Shown in pieces: positions 14,965 through 23,351 of a stretch of DNA of 45,084 bases. Position 1 is the stretch's first letter. Each line of letters opens with the position of its first letter. The notes under the pieces were generated by a model that did not search any database, was not told the DNA's origin, and saw only the letters and a list, made by a program, of their open reading frames with translations. Position numbers and translations under genes: made by a program. The stretch covers positions 1 through 45,084 of the forward strand of contig DATHBP010000169.1 in assembly GCA_035296085.1 (NCBI GenBank). Reading direction: 5' to 3'. Source of the DNA: DATHBP01 sp035296085. Its GTDB lineage: Bacteria; Actinomycetota; Actinomycetes; Propionibacteriales; Nocardioidaceae.

Positions 14965-17900
14965 GTGGGCACACCGGCCGACGTGGCACTGCGCCGCTTC
15001 TCACCCGCCACGCGGGCGTGGTTCGAGGCGGCGTTCGCCGCGCCCACACCGGCGCAAGTCGGCGCCTGGAACACCGTGGCCGCCGGTCGGAATGCCCTCG
15101 TCGTCGCACCTACCGGTTCGGGCAAGACGCTGGCCGCCTTCTTGTGGGCACTCGACCGGCTGGCGGAGCAGGGCCTGCCAGCTGAGCGGAGACGACGCTG
15201 CCGCGTTGTCTACGTCTCACCGATGAAAGCGCTCGCCGTCGACGTCGAGCGCAACCTGCGCGCCCCGCTCATCGGCATCCGGGAGACGGCACGTCGGCTC
15301 GGCGCTGCTGTGCCCGACATCGAGGTCGGCGTACGCTCCGGCGACACCCCGCAGGCCGACCGGCGCCGCTTCGGCACTCATCCGCCCGACGTACTCATCA
15401 CGACGCCCGAGTCGCTGTTTTTGATCCTCACCTCCCGGGCGCGAGAGTCACTGCTCGGAGTGGAGACGGTGATCGTCGACGAGGTGCACGCGGTCGCCGG
15501 CTCCAAGCGGGGCGCACACCTCGCGCTCAGTCTCGAGCGCCTCGACTCGCTGCTCTCGCAGCCGGCGCAGCGCATCGGGCTGTCCGCGACCGTGCGCCCG
15601 ATCGATGAGGTCGCCCGGTTCCTAGGCGGTCCACACCCGGTCGAGGTCGTGGCACCGCCAGCGGAGAAGAAGATGCACCTTGACGTCGTCGTGCCCGTCG
15701 AGGACATGGCCGAGCTCGGCTCCGTAACCGACGACGGTGAGGGTCCGGCGGCGGGAGGCGCCAACCGATCCTCCATCTGGCCACACGTCGAAGACCGGCT
15801 CGTCGACCTCGTCACAGCACACCGGTCCACGATCGTGTTCGCCAACTCCCGACGTCTCGCGGAGCGGCTGACGGCCCGGCTCAACGAGATCGCACTAGAA
15901 CGCTCCGAGGCCGACGACCCGCCGTCGGACCTCGCCCCACCGGCGCAGGTCATGGCGCAGAGCGGCGCGAGCCGCGGGGCACCGGAGGTCATCGCTCGAG
16001 CTCACCACGGCTCGGTCAGCAAGGAACAGCGCGCGCTGATCGAAAGCGACCTCAAGGCCGGCCGGCTGCCGTGCGTGGTGGCCACCAGCAGCCTCGAGCT
16101 TGGCATCGACATGGGTGCGGTGGACCTCGTCGTGCAGGTCGAGTCACCGCCGTCAGTTGCCAGCGGGCTGCAGCGGATCGGCCGGGCGGGCCACCAGGTC
16201 GGCGAGGTCTCGCATGGCGTCGTCTTCCCCAAGCACCGCGGCGACCTCGTGCAGACGGCGGTGACCGTCGAGCGGATGCGCCTCGGCCAGATAGAAGCGC
16301 TCCGGGTCCCGCAAAACCCCCTCGACGTCCTCGCCCAGCAGGTCGTCGCGATCCTGGCGGCCGACGCCTGGAACGTCGACGAGCTGTTCGCGCTCGTACG
16401 ACGTGCCGCGCCGTTCATGACGCTGCCCCGTTCCGCCTACGACGCGACGCTCGACCTGCTCGCCGGCCGCTACCCGTCGGAGGAGTTCGCCGAGCTACGC
16501 CCGCGCATCGTCTGGGACCGGGTGACCGGCCAGCTGACTGCCCGGCCGGGGGCGCAGCGGCTGGCGGTCACCTCCGGTGGGACGATCCCCGACCGGGGAC
16601 TGTTCGGGGTGTTCCTGGTCGGCGCCGACACCGGCAAGGGCGGGGCACGGGTCGGAGAGCTCGACGAGGAGATGGTCTACGAGTCTCGGGTCGGCGACGT
16701 GTTCGCGCTCGGGGCAAGCAGCTGGCGGATAGAAGACATCACCCACGACCGGGTCCTCGTGAGCCCGGCCCCGGGGCTGCCCGGGCGGCTGCCGTTCTGG
16801 AAGGGCGACGCGCTCGGCCGGCCGGCTGAGCTGGGCCGGGCGGTTGGCGGCTTCGTCCGCGAGCTGTCGGCCCTCGGTCCCGACGCCGCGACGGTGCGGG
16901 CCCGCAACGCCGGGCTCGACGCGTGGGCGGCCGACAACCTGCTCGGCTACCTCGGCGAGCAGCGCCGCGCCGTCGGCTCCGTGCCGACCGACCGCGCTTT
17001 GATGGTCGAGCGGTTCCGCGACGAGCTCGGCGACTGGCGCGTGGTCATCCACTCACCGTTCGGCGCCCAGCTGCACGCCCCCTGGGCGCTCGCGATCGCG
17101 GCGCGGCTGCGCGAGCGCTACGGCGTCGACGCACAGGCTCTGCCCGGTGACGACGGCATCGTGCTGCGGGTCCCCGACACCGACGCCGAGCCACCCGGCG
17201 CCGAGATCTGCGTGCTTGACCCCGACGAGGTCGAGCAGCTCGTTACCCAGGAGGTCGGCGGCTCGGCTCTGTTCGCCGCACGCTTTCGCGAGTGCGCCGC
17301 CCGGGCGCTGCTGCTGCCCCGCCGCGACCCAGGTCGGCGGAGCCCGCTGTGGCAGCAGCGTCAGCGCTCGGCTCAGCTGTTGACCGTCGCTAGCCGCTAC
17401 GGCTCGTTCCCGATCGTGTTGGAGACCGTCCGCGAGGTGCTGCAGGACGTGTACGACGTGCCTGCGCTCGTTGCGCTGATGCGCGACATCGCGGCCCGCC
17501 GGGTGGCGGTCACCGAGGTGGAGACGGCGCAGCCATCACCGTTCGCGCGCTCGCTGCTCTTCGGCTACGTCGCCGCGTTCGTCTACGAAGGCGACTCACC
17601 ACTCGCGGAGCGCCGCGCCGCCGCGTTGTCCCTCGACCCTTCGTTGTTGGCCGAGCTGCTGGGAAGGGCGGAGCTCCGCGAGCTGCTCGACCCCGACGTA
17701 CTCGATGCACTCGAGGCCGAGCTGCAGCGCTGCACACAGGACCGCAAGGCGCGCGACGCGGAGGGCGTGGCCGACCTGCTGCGGCTGCTCGGCCCGCTGA
17801 CCGGCGAGGAGGTGGCCGCCCGCTGCGCGGAGCCGGCCGAGGCTGCCGACTGGCTTACCGACCTGGCCAAGGCACGCCGGGTCGTCTCCGTGCGGCTGGC

Positions 17901-19593
17901 CGGCGCCGAGCACTGGGTGGTCGTCGAGGACGTCGCCCGTCTGCGCGACGGGCTCGGCGTGCCCGTGCCACCCGGCGTGCCGGAGATCTTCGCCGAGCCC
18001 GTCGCCGACCCGCTGGCAGACCTGATGGGTCGCTACGCGCGTACGCACGGCCCGTTCGGTGCCGACGAGCCGGCCCGGCGACTGGGCCTCGGGCCAGCCG
18101 TGGTCACCGACGTCCTGCGGCGGCTCGCGGCAACCGGGCGGGTGGTGGAAGGCGAGTTCCGGCCGGGTGGTCGTGGGGTGGAGTGGTGCGACGCGGAGGT
18201 GCTGCGCCGGCTCCGCCGCCGCTCGCTCGCGGCGCTGCGCCAGGAGGTCGAGCCGGTCGAGCCGAGCGCCGTCGGCCGCTTCCTGCCAGCCTGGCAGCAC
18301 GTCGGCAGCCGGCTGCGGGGTGCCGATGGCGTGCTCAGCGTCGTCGAGCAGCTCGCCGGCTGCGCCGTGCCGGCGTCCGCGCTGGAGCCCTTCGTGCTCA
18401 CGTCGCGGGTCTCCGACTACTCCCCCGCCATGCTCGACGAGCTGACGGCTGCCGGGGAGGTGCTGTGGGCGGGCAACGGCTCTCTGCCCGGATCCGACGG
18501 CTGGGTCTCCCTCCACCTGGCCGACAGCGCGACGCTGACGCTGCCCGACCCCGTCGACCCGACGCTGTCCGATCCCGTAAGCCTGAGCCCGGAGGCGGTC
18601 GTCGCCGTCCCGAGCGGCGGGGACACCGACTCACTGCAGGCCACTGTTCTCGACGCCCTCGGCAACGGTGGCGGCTTCTTCTTCCGCCAGCTCTCCGATG
18701 CGGTCCGCAGCCTCGACGACACGGTGCTGGTGGCGCTGCTGTGGGAGCTGGTGTGGGCCGGTCGACTCTCCAACGACACGATCGCGCCACTGCGAGCGCT
18801 GGTCGGCGGCCGGGGCGCGCACCGGCCGCGACGTCCAGCGCCCCGCAGCCGGCTGCACCGCGGGCGAGCGCCGGGGGTGCGCCCCTCAATGCCCAGCCGC
18901 ACCGGTCCGCCGACGGCCGTGGGTCGGTGGTCGTTGCTGCCGCCCCGTGAGCCGGACGCGACCCGGCGGGCCCACGCCACGGCGGAGGCACTGCTCGAGC
19001 GGCACGGGGTAGTCACCCGCGGAGCGGTGGGGAGCGAACGCATCGCCGGAGGTTTCGCGGGGGTCTACCGCGTGCTGTCGGCGTTCGAGGAGACCGGCCG
19101 CTGCCGGCGGGGCTACTTCGTCGCCGGACTGGGCGCCGCCCAGTTCGGCTCACCGGGGGCGGTCGACCGACTGCGTGGCTTCGCCAACCCGGCGGACGGC
19201 TCCGCAGCCCGCCAGGCGCTCACGCTGGCCGCGACCGACCCGGCCAACCCGTTCGGTGCCGCACTGCCCTGGCCCGACCGGGCGGTCGAGACAGACGGCG
19301 GCTCTCGCGGCCACCGGCCGGGCCGCAAAGCCGGTGCGCTCGTGGTGCTCGTCGACGGCCAGCTAGTCCTCTACGTCGAGCGCGGCGGGCGCACGCTGCT
19401 CACCTTCACCGACGACCCGGCCATGCTCGAGCCCTCCGTGCAGGCGCTCGCACTAGCCGTCCGCGACGGAGTGCTCGGCAGGCTCAGCGTCGAGCGCGCC
19501 GACGGTCAGCACATCTTCGGCACCCCGCTGGCCACTGCCTTGGAGCACGCGGGGTTCGTCGCCACCCCACGTGGCCTGCGGCTGCGTCCGTGA
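14965..19593 (+). CDS. lhr: ATP-dependent DNA helicase Lhr (large helicase-related)
   Basis: A very long SF2 helicase (1,542 aa from this start) matching full-length bacterial Lhr. It has two RecA-like domains with Walker A APTGSGKT (about 48-55), DEVH box VIDEVHAVAGSKRG, motif III LSAT, and motif VI IGRAGHQ, then the winged-helix and beta-barrel Lhr-core, and the long C-terminal domain. Mycobacterial Lhr is a DNA-damage-inducible 3'-5' translocase that unwinds RNA:DNA hybrids. Start: GTG 14965 has GAGG nine bases upstream and begins just before the conserved RFSPATRAWF. An alternative GTG at 14905 adds 20 poorly conserved residues. nei follows 18 bp downstream, suggesting a repair operon. 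Confidence 0.95.
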   Translation: MGTPADVALRRFSPATRAWFEAAFAAPTPAQVGAWNTVAAGRNALVVAPTGSGKTLAAFLWALDRLAEQGLPAERRRRCRVVYVSPMKALAVDVERNLRAPLIGIRETARRLGAAVPDIEVGVRSGDTPQADRRRFGTHPPDVLITTPESLFLILTSRARESLLGVETVIVDEVHAVAGSKRGAHLALSLERLDSLLSQPAQRIGLSATVRPIDEVARFLGGPHPVEVVAPPAEKKMHLDVVVPVEDMAELGSVTDDGEGPAAGGANRSSIWPHVEDRLVDLVTAHRSTIVFANSRRLAERLTARLNEIALERSEADDPPSDLAPPAQVMAQSGASRGAPEVIARAHHGSVSKEQRALIESDLKAGRLPCVVATSSLELGIDMGAVDLVVQVESPPSVASGLQRIGRAGHQVGEVSHGVVFPKHRGDLVQTAVTVERMRLGQIEALRVPQNPLDVLAQQVVAILAADAWNVDELFALVRRAAPFMTLPRSAYDATLDLLAGRYPSEEFAELRPRIVWDRVTGQLTARPGAQRLAVTSGGTIPDRGLFGVFLVGADTGKGGARVGELDEEMVYESRVGDVFALGASSWRIEDITHDRVLVSPAPGLPGRLPFWKGDALGRPAELGRAVGGFVRELSALGPDAATVRARNAGLDAWAADNLLGYLGEQRRAVGSVPTDRALMVERFRDELGDWRVVIHSPFGAQLHAPWALAIAARLRERYGVDAQALPGDDGIVLRVPDTDAEPPGAEICVLDPDEVEQLVTQEVGGSALFAARFRECAARALLLPRRDPGRRSPLWQQRQRSAQLLTVASRYGSFPIVLETVREVLQDVYDVPALVALMRDIAARRVAVTEVETAQPSPFARSLLFGYVAAFVYEGDSPLAERRAAALSLDPSLLAELLGRAELRELLDPDVLDALEAELQRCTQDRKARDAEGVADLLRLLGPLTGEEVAARCAEPAEAADWLTDLAKARRVVSVRLAGAEHWVVVEDVARLRDGLGVPVPPGVPEIFAEPVADPLADLMGRYARTHGPFGADEPARRLGLGPAVVTDVLRRLAATGRVVEGEFRPGGRGVEWCDAEVLRRLRRRSLAALRQEVEPVEPSAVGRFLPAWQHVGSRLRGADGVLSVVEQLAGCAVPASALEPFVLTSRVSDYSPAMLDELTAAGEVLWAGNGSLPGSDGWVSLHLADSATLTLPDPVDPTLSDPVSLSPEAVVAVPSGGDTDSLQATVLDALGNGGGFFFRQLSDAVRSLDDTVLVALLWELVWAGRLSNDTIAPLRALVGGRGAHRPRRPAPRSRLHRGRAPGVRPSMPSRTGPPTAVGRWSLLPPREPDATRRAHATAEALLERHGVVTRGAVGSERIAGGFAGVYRVLSAFEETGRCRRGYFVAGLGAAQFGSPGAVDRLRGFANPADGSAARQALTLAATDPANPFGAALPWPDRAVETDGGSRGHRPGRKAGALVVLVDGQLVLYVERGGRTLLTFTDDPAMLEPSVQALALAVRDGVLGRLSVERADGQHIFGTPLATALEHAGFVATPRGLRLRP

Positions 19594-19611
19594 GCCTGCT
19601 CCCCGCTGCGC

Positions 19612-20403
19612 ATGCCTGAGGGCGACACGGTCTGGCGTACGGCCGCCCGGTTGCATCAAGCACTCGCCGGGCACGTCCTTCTCGCCTCGGACTTCCGGGT
19701 GCCGGCCTACGCCACCCTCGACCTGGCCGGGCAGCGCATCCGTGCGGTGCGGTCCCGCGGCAAGCACCTGCTGACGCGCGTCGAGCCCGATGTCACGATC
19801 CACACCCATCTGAAGATGGAGGGGTCGTGGCACCTCTACAAGCCGGGCAGCCGCTGGCGCGGCCCCGACCACCAGGTACGCCTCGTCCTCACCACCGCCG
19901 AGTGGGTCGCCGTAGGCTTCCGGCTGGGCACCGTCGAGGTGCTCGCAACCAGCGACGAAGACTCAGCGGTCGGGCATCTGGGGCCCGACCTGCTCGGCCC
20001 CGACTGGGATGCGCACGAGGCCCTGCGCCGGTTAACAGCCGACCGCGACCGGCTGATCGGCGAAGCGCTTCTCGACCAGCGCAACTTGGCCGGCATCGGC
20101 AACATGTACAAGGCCGAGATCTGCTTCGTCGCGGGCCTGAGCCCCTGGACGCCCGTCGGTGACGTGCCTGACCTGTCGGCGCTTGTCGCGCTGGCTCGTC
20201 GTGTCCTGAGCGCCAACAAGGACCGCGCTGCACAGACGACGACCGGCGATACGCGCCGTGGCCGGCAACTGTGGGTCTACGCCCGTGCGGGGCAGCCGTG
20301 CCGGCGCTGTCGTACGCCCATCAGACGGGCGGCGCCCGACGATCCCACCGGGGAACGCTCGACGTACTGGTGCCCGAGCTGCCAGCCAGGGCCTGAGCCC
20401 TGA
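19612..20403 (+). CDS. nei: Endonuclease VIII-like DNA glycosylase (Nei/Fpg family)
   Basis: A bifunctional glycosylase/AP lyase removing oxidised bases. The mature N-terminus PEGDTVW supplies the catalytic Pro and Glu. The helix-two-turn-helix region contains QRNLAGIGNMYKAE, and the C-terminal zinc finger has CRRC and CPSC pairs. At 263 residues it matches the actinobacterial Nei2 type. The gene is downstream of and probably co-transcribed with lhr, an arrangement frequent in actinobacteria. It converges on clgR with only six bases between the two stop codons. Confidence 0.93.
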   Translation: MPEGDTVWRTAARLHQALAGHVLLASDFRVPAYATLDLAGQRIRAVRSRGKHLLTRVEPDVTIHTHLKMEGSWHLYKPGSRWRGPDHQVRLVLTTAEWVAVGFRLGTVEVLATSDEDSAVGHLGPDLLGPDWDAHEALRRLTADRDRLIGEALLDQRNLAGIGNMYKAEICFVAGLSPWTPVGDVPDLSALVALARRVLSANKDRAAQTTTGDTRRGRQLWVYARAGQPCRRCRTPIRRAAPDDPTGERSTYWCPSCQPGPEP

Positions 20404-20409
20404 GCGGGG

Positions 20410-20682
20410 TCAGGCGGCGGCGACGACGTCGGCCCGCGCGGTCGCGTGCTCTGCTCGCGCCAACTCCTCGCTCACCTCGCGCAGCACGACAGACAGGGGC
20501 ACGTCCAGGGCGGCGCAGATCGCGGCCAGCAGCTCACTGGAGGCTTCTTTCTGGCCGCGCTCGACCTCGGAGATGTAGCCAAGGCTGACGCGCGCGTCGG
20601 CCGAGACCTGTCGCAACGTGCGCCCTTGCCGAAGCCGCTGACGGCGGAGTACATCACCGAGCAGGCGTCGTACCAACACCAT
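20410..20682 (-). CDS. clgR: XRE-family transcriptional regulator ClgR
   Basis: A 90-residue protein with an N-terminal helix-turn-helix (about 20-60: TLRQVSADARVSLGYISEVE, then RGQKEASSELL). This is the hallmark of actinobacterial ClgR, which activates clp protease genes and, in corynebacteria, repair genes such as recA-recX. The location behind cinA and pgsA is the conserved one for clgR. The C-terminus ends in a small-residue tail (TARADVVAAA); in some ClgR proteins an Ala-Ala end marks ClpP degradation, so the VVAAA ending may be a degron. Last gene of the minus-strand block. Confidence 0.88.
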   Translation of the reverse strand: MVLVRRLLGDVLRRQRLRQGRTLRQVSADARVSLGYISEVERGQKEASSELLAAICAALDVPLSVVLREVSEELARAEHATARADVVAAA

Positions 20683-20741
20683 GCGCCGCTCCTTCCTGCC
20701 GCTGCGGACTGGCTTCCCACCGTACCCGCCGCCTCGGACGA

Positions 20742-20756
20742 GCCGCCTCTGGCGGC
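20742..20756. promoter_or_regulatory. Perfect inverted repeat upstream of clgR
   Basis: GCCGCC-TCT-GGCGGC lies 60 bp before the clgR start in the 88-bp cinA-clgR gap. It could be a cinA terminator hairpin, or an operator. The reverse strand CGCCAGAGGCG differs at one specified position from my recollection of the ClgR box (CGCY-NAN-RGCG). Low certainty. Confidence 0.3.
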
Positions 20757-20770
20757 GAGCTCTGCTCGTC

Positions 20771-21304
20771 CTAGTCGGTGGTCTTCCGCTGGTCGCGCCG
20801 CTCTTCCTCGGCGATCACCTCGAGCAGCAGCCGCAGCGCCGCGGCGCACGCCGAGCGGCGCACCTGGTCCCGGCCGCCCGCCAGCTCGCACAGCGCCGTC
20901 CGCGATGCCGCAGCCCCCGCGACGCCGACGTGGACGGTCCCCGGGGGCTTGCCCTCCGCGGGTTCCGGCCCGGCGACTCCGGTCGTCGAGACGCCGTACG
21001 TCGAGCTCAGTCGCTCGCGTACCCCCTGCGCCATCGCGGCGGCGGTTGCCGCAGCCACGGCGCCGTGGCTCTGGAGCGTCGTCTCGGGAACGCCCAGCAG
21101 CGCCGACTTGGTGTCGGTCGCGTAGGCGATGACGCCGCCGCGATAGGCGCGTGACACGCCTGGCACGGCCGTGAACGCAGCGCCGAGCAGTCCGCCGGTC
21201 AAGGACTCGGCAGTCGCGACCGTTGCCCCGGCCTCCGCCAGCGCGGCCGCCGCCCTGCGCGCCAACGCGTCGACCTCGTGCGTGGATGCGTCCTGGTCAG
21301 CCAC
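20771..21304 (-). CDS. CinA C-terminal domain protein (nicotinamide-nucleotide amidohydrolase, PncC-type)
   Basis: A stand-alone 177-residue CinA C-terminal domain. The ATAESLTGG motif, the GGVIAYATDTKSALLGV segment, the GVSTTGVAGPEPAEGKPPG motif and the PGTVHVGV strand are diagnostic. Family activity is deamidation of NMN to nicotinate mononucleotide, a pyridine nucleotide salvage/repair step. The COG1058 N-terminal half is absent, as usual in this locus. GTG 21304 overlaps the pgsA stop by eight bases, so it is translationally coupled to pgsA. clgR follows after an 88-bp gap. Confidence 0.92.
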   Translation of the reverse strand: MADQDASTHEVDALARRAAAALAEAGATVATAESLTGGLLGAAFTAVPGVSRAYRGGVIAYATDTKSALLGVPETTLQSHGAVAAATAAAMAQGVRERLSSTYGVSTTGVAGPEPAEGKPPGTVHVGVAGAAASRTALCELAGGRDQVRRSACAAALRLLLEVIAEEERRDQRKTTD

Positions 21305-21899
21305 GCACGGAGCCCTCGGTCGCTGCTGCGGTCTTGCTGGCGGCGTAGGACTGGCGCAGGTACTGCACGCCGCTCGTCATGGTGACCACCACCGCGGCAG
21401 CCATCACGACGACGGCTACGCCATGCCAGATTGCGCCCAGCGGCAAGATGTAGCCGGCGAGCGCGACCGCCTGCAGGACGGTCTTGAGCTTGCCGCCCTG
21501 GCTCGCCGAGATGATGACACCACGTCGGATGACCCAGACTCGCAGCGCGGTGATCACCACCTCGCGGGACAGCACGAGGATAGTGACCCACCAGGACAGC
21601 TCGCCGAGCAGTGACAGGCCCACGAACCCGACGCCGGTCAACGCCTTGTCTGCGAGCGGGTCGACGAGCTTGCCGAAACTGGTGACCTGGTCGCGGCTGC
21701 GGGCGATGTGGCCGTCGAGCTGGTCGGTGAGGTTGGCGCCGACGAACACCGCGAAGGCCAGTGCCCGGAAAGCGAACGAGTCGCCGCCGTCGTGGAGCAG
21801 CAGCCAGCCAAAGACCGGCACCAGCAGGATCCGCGATGTCGTCAGTGCGTTGGGGACGTTCCAGGCGCTCGGCTCGGAGCTTCGAGTCGAGGACGCCAC
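21297..21899 (-). CDS. pgsA: CDP-diacylglycerol--glycerol-3-phosphate phosphatidyltransferase
   Basis: A 200-residue membrane enzyme making phosphatidylglycerophosphate. The CDP-alcohol phosphotransferase motif is intact: D-x2-DG-x2-AR-x8-G-x3-D-x3-D in DQLDGHIARSRDQ...GKLVDPLADK. Several membrane helices surround it, and the NVPNALTTSRI start is typical. It lies between the RodZ-like gene and cinA, the conserved actinobacterial order. Start GTG 21899 has little Shine-Dalgarno. Confidence 0.93.
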   Translation of the reverse strand: MASSTRSSEPSAWNVPNALTTSRILLVPVFGWLLLHDGGDSFAFRALAFAVFVGANLTDQLDGHIARSRDQVTSFGKLVDPLADKALTGVGFVGLSLLGELSWWVTILVLSREVVITALRVWVIRRGVIISASQGGKLKTVLQAVALAGYILPLGAIWHGVAVVVMAAAVVVTMTSGVQYLRQSYAASKTAAATEGSVRG

Positions 21900-21974
21900 G
21901 CATTGCAGGCTACGGCCTGGTCGCCGCCCTCTGCTGCGGCCGGCGCAGACGCCGAGCGCCGGCCGGGTGTGGCG

Positions 21975-23351
21975 TCACGCCCCGAACACGATCCGAGCGA
22001 CGCCCCAGACCAGAGCCAGCACCAGCACGGTGGCAACCAGGGCACCCCAGTGCGGCCCGCCCCCGCCGCGCCGCAGCGCCCCGCTGGACCCGCTCGCGAA
22101 ATCTGCCTGGAAGACCGTACGGGGGCTGATCGGACCAGCGGCGTAGCGCTCGTCGTAGGTGCGCACCAGTGGCTCGGCGTCGATCCCTACGACACGGCTG
22201 AGAGCGCGGATGTGGCCGCGCGCGTAGAAGTCGCCTCCGCAGGGCTCGAAGTCGTCGCCCTCGAGCGCCTCGATAACGTGGCTGCGGATCCGGGTGCGAT
22301 TGGCCAGATCGTCGACGCTGACCCCGAGTCGCTCTCTGGCCAGCTTGATCTGCGGCCCGATGACCGGCACCGCTGTCGCGGCAGCGGTCGAGCGCAGCTG
22401 GGTCGGCGTCGCAGTGAACTCGGTCTGCAGCGGTGGCTGCGCTGCGGGGTCTTGGGTGGGGACCAGGACGCTGACGTTGCCCGGACCGGACCGGCGGAGA
22501 AGTCCGATCTGCGCAGGCGACCTCCGCGCGTCTGCGGTCGTGGCGGTGGCGCCATCGTCGAGCGGTGCGCGGGCCGTCGGCGGGTTGGTGACCTCCGCCC
22601 TCGCCGCCGTGCGCAATGTCAAGTCGGGGAACTCCTGCGGTGTGCGCTGCTCCTCCCGGTCCGCCTCGTTGGTCGGTGGGGCCGCCGCCGACTCCAGTTC
22701 CGGGTCGCTGCTGGGCTCCGGAACGGGCTCGCGCGACGGCAGCTGCGCTAGCCGCTGGAGAGCGGTGCTCAGCTCGGCGGGAACGGCGGTCGCGAAACCG
22801 ACGGGCACCCGGAGCGTGGACGGGCTGGTCCCGTCCTCAGCCCCGACCGCGCGGATGCTCACCGCGCCGTCGCGAAGCCCCCGCCGAGGTGCCACGTACG
22901 TCGAGTCGATGTCCGGCCAGCGCAACCCCTGCCAGCCGCGTCGGGTCCGGACCCGTACGCCGGTGCGGTCCGCCACCAGCAAGGGCGAGCGTGCGTCCAC
23001 GACCAGCCACAGATGCCACAGCGCAACCGCGGCGAGCACTGCGGCGACCGCCCAGAGCAGTGCAGCGCCCTCGGGCATCCGCGCGCGCGTGACGTAAGCC
23101 AGCGACAACGCCGCAGCGCACCCTGCGACGACAGCGTGCACGGACGCTCGCCGCCGCACCACAAGCGGTGTCGTGGCCGCATCGTGCTCTTCGGCGAGCA
23201 CGCTGGAACCGGTGGGCGCCGCAGCGCTCTGCTCGACGACGCGGAGCTCGGTCGCGGTCAGCCCCGGCGGTTGCGCGTCCGCGGGTGCCAGTTGCGGTTG
23301 CTCCGCTTGCGCAGGCGCCTGTGCTGGCTGCACGTCGTGCTGGACACTCAT
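21975..23351 (-). CDS. RodZ-like membrane protein: two membrane helices, PH-like segment, linker, HTH_25, C-terminal membrane helix
   Basis: 458 residues in an unusual order. A Pro/Ala/Gln-rich cytoplasmic N-terminus (1-65) is followed by two membrane helices (about 70-115). Next comes a beta-rich segment, SPLLVADRTGVRVRTRRGW then WPDIDSTYV, resembling a bacterial PH-like domain (about 120-190). A long low-complexity linker leads to a RodZ-type HTH (about 330-410: GPQIKLARERLGVSVDDLA, TRIRSHVIEALEGDDF, YARGHIRALSRVVGID). A membrane helix ends the protein (about 432-452). RodZ links MreB/cell-shape machinery to the membrane. The extracellular RodZ domain is missing. ATG 23351 overlaps the ftsK stop by four bases (ATGA), implying coupled expression. 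The exact role is inferred. Confidence 0.75.
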   Translation of the reverse strand: MSVQHDVQPAQAPAQAEQPQLAPADAQPPGLTATELRVVEQSAAAPTGSSVLAEEHDAATTPLVVRRRASVHAVVAGCAAALSLAYVTRARMPEGAALLWAVAAVLAAVALWHLWLVVDARSPLLVADRTGVRVRTRRGWQGLRWPDIDSTYVAPRRGLRDGAVSIRAVGAEDGTSPSTLRVPVGFATAVPAELSTALQRLAQLPSREPVPEPSSDPELESAAAPPTNEADREEQRTPQEFPDLTLRTAARAEVTNPPTARAPLDDGATATTADARRSPAQIGLLRRSGPGNVSVLVPTQDPAAQPPLQTEFTATPTQLRSTAAATAVPVIGPQIKLARERLGVSVDDLANRTRIRSHVIEALEGDDFEPCGGDFYARGHIRALSRVVGIDAEPLVRTYDERYAAGPISPRTVFQADFASGSSGALRRGGGGPHWGALVATVLVLALVWGVARIVFGA

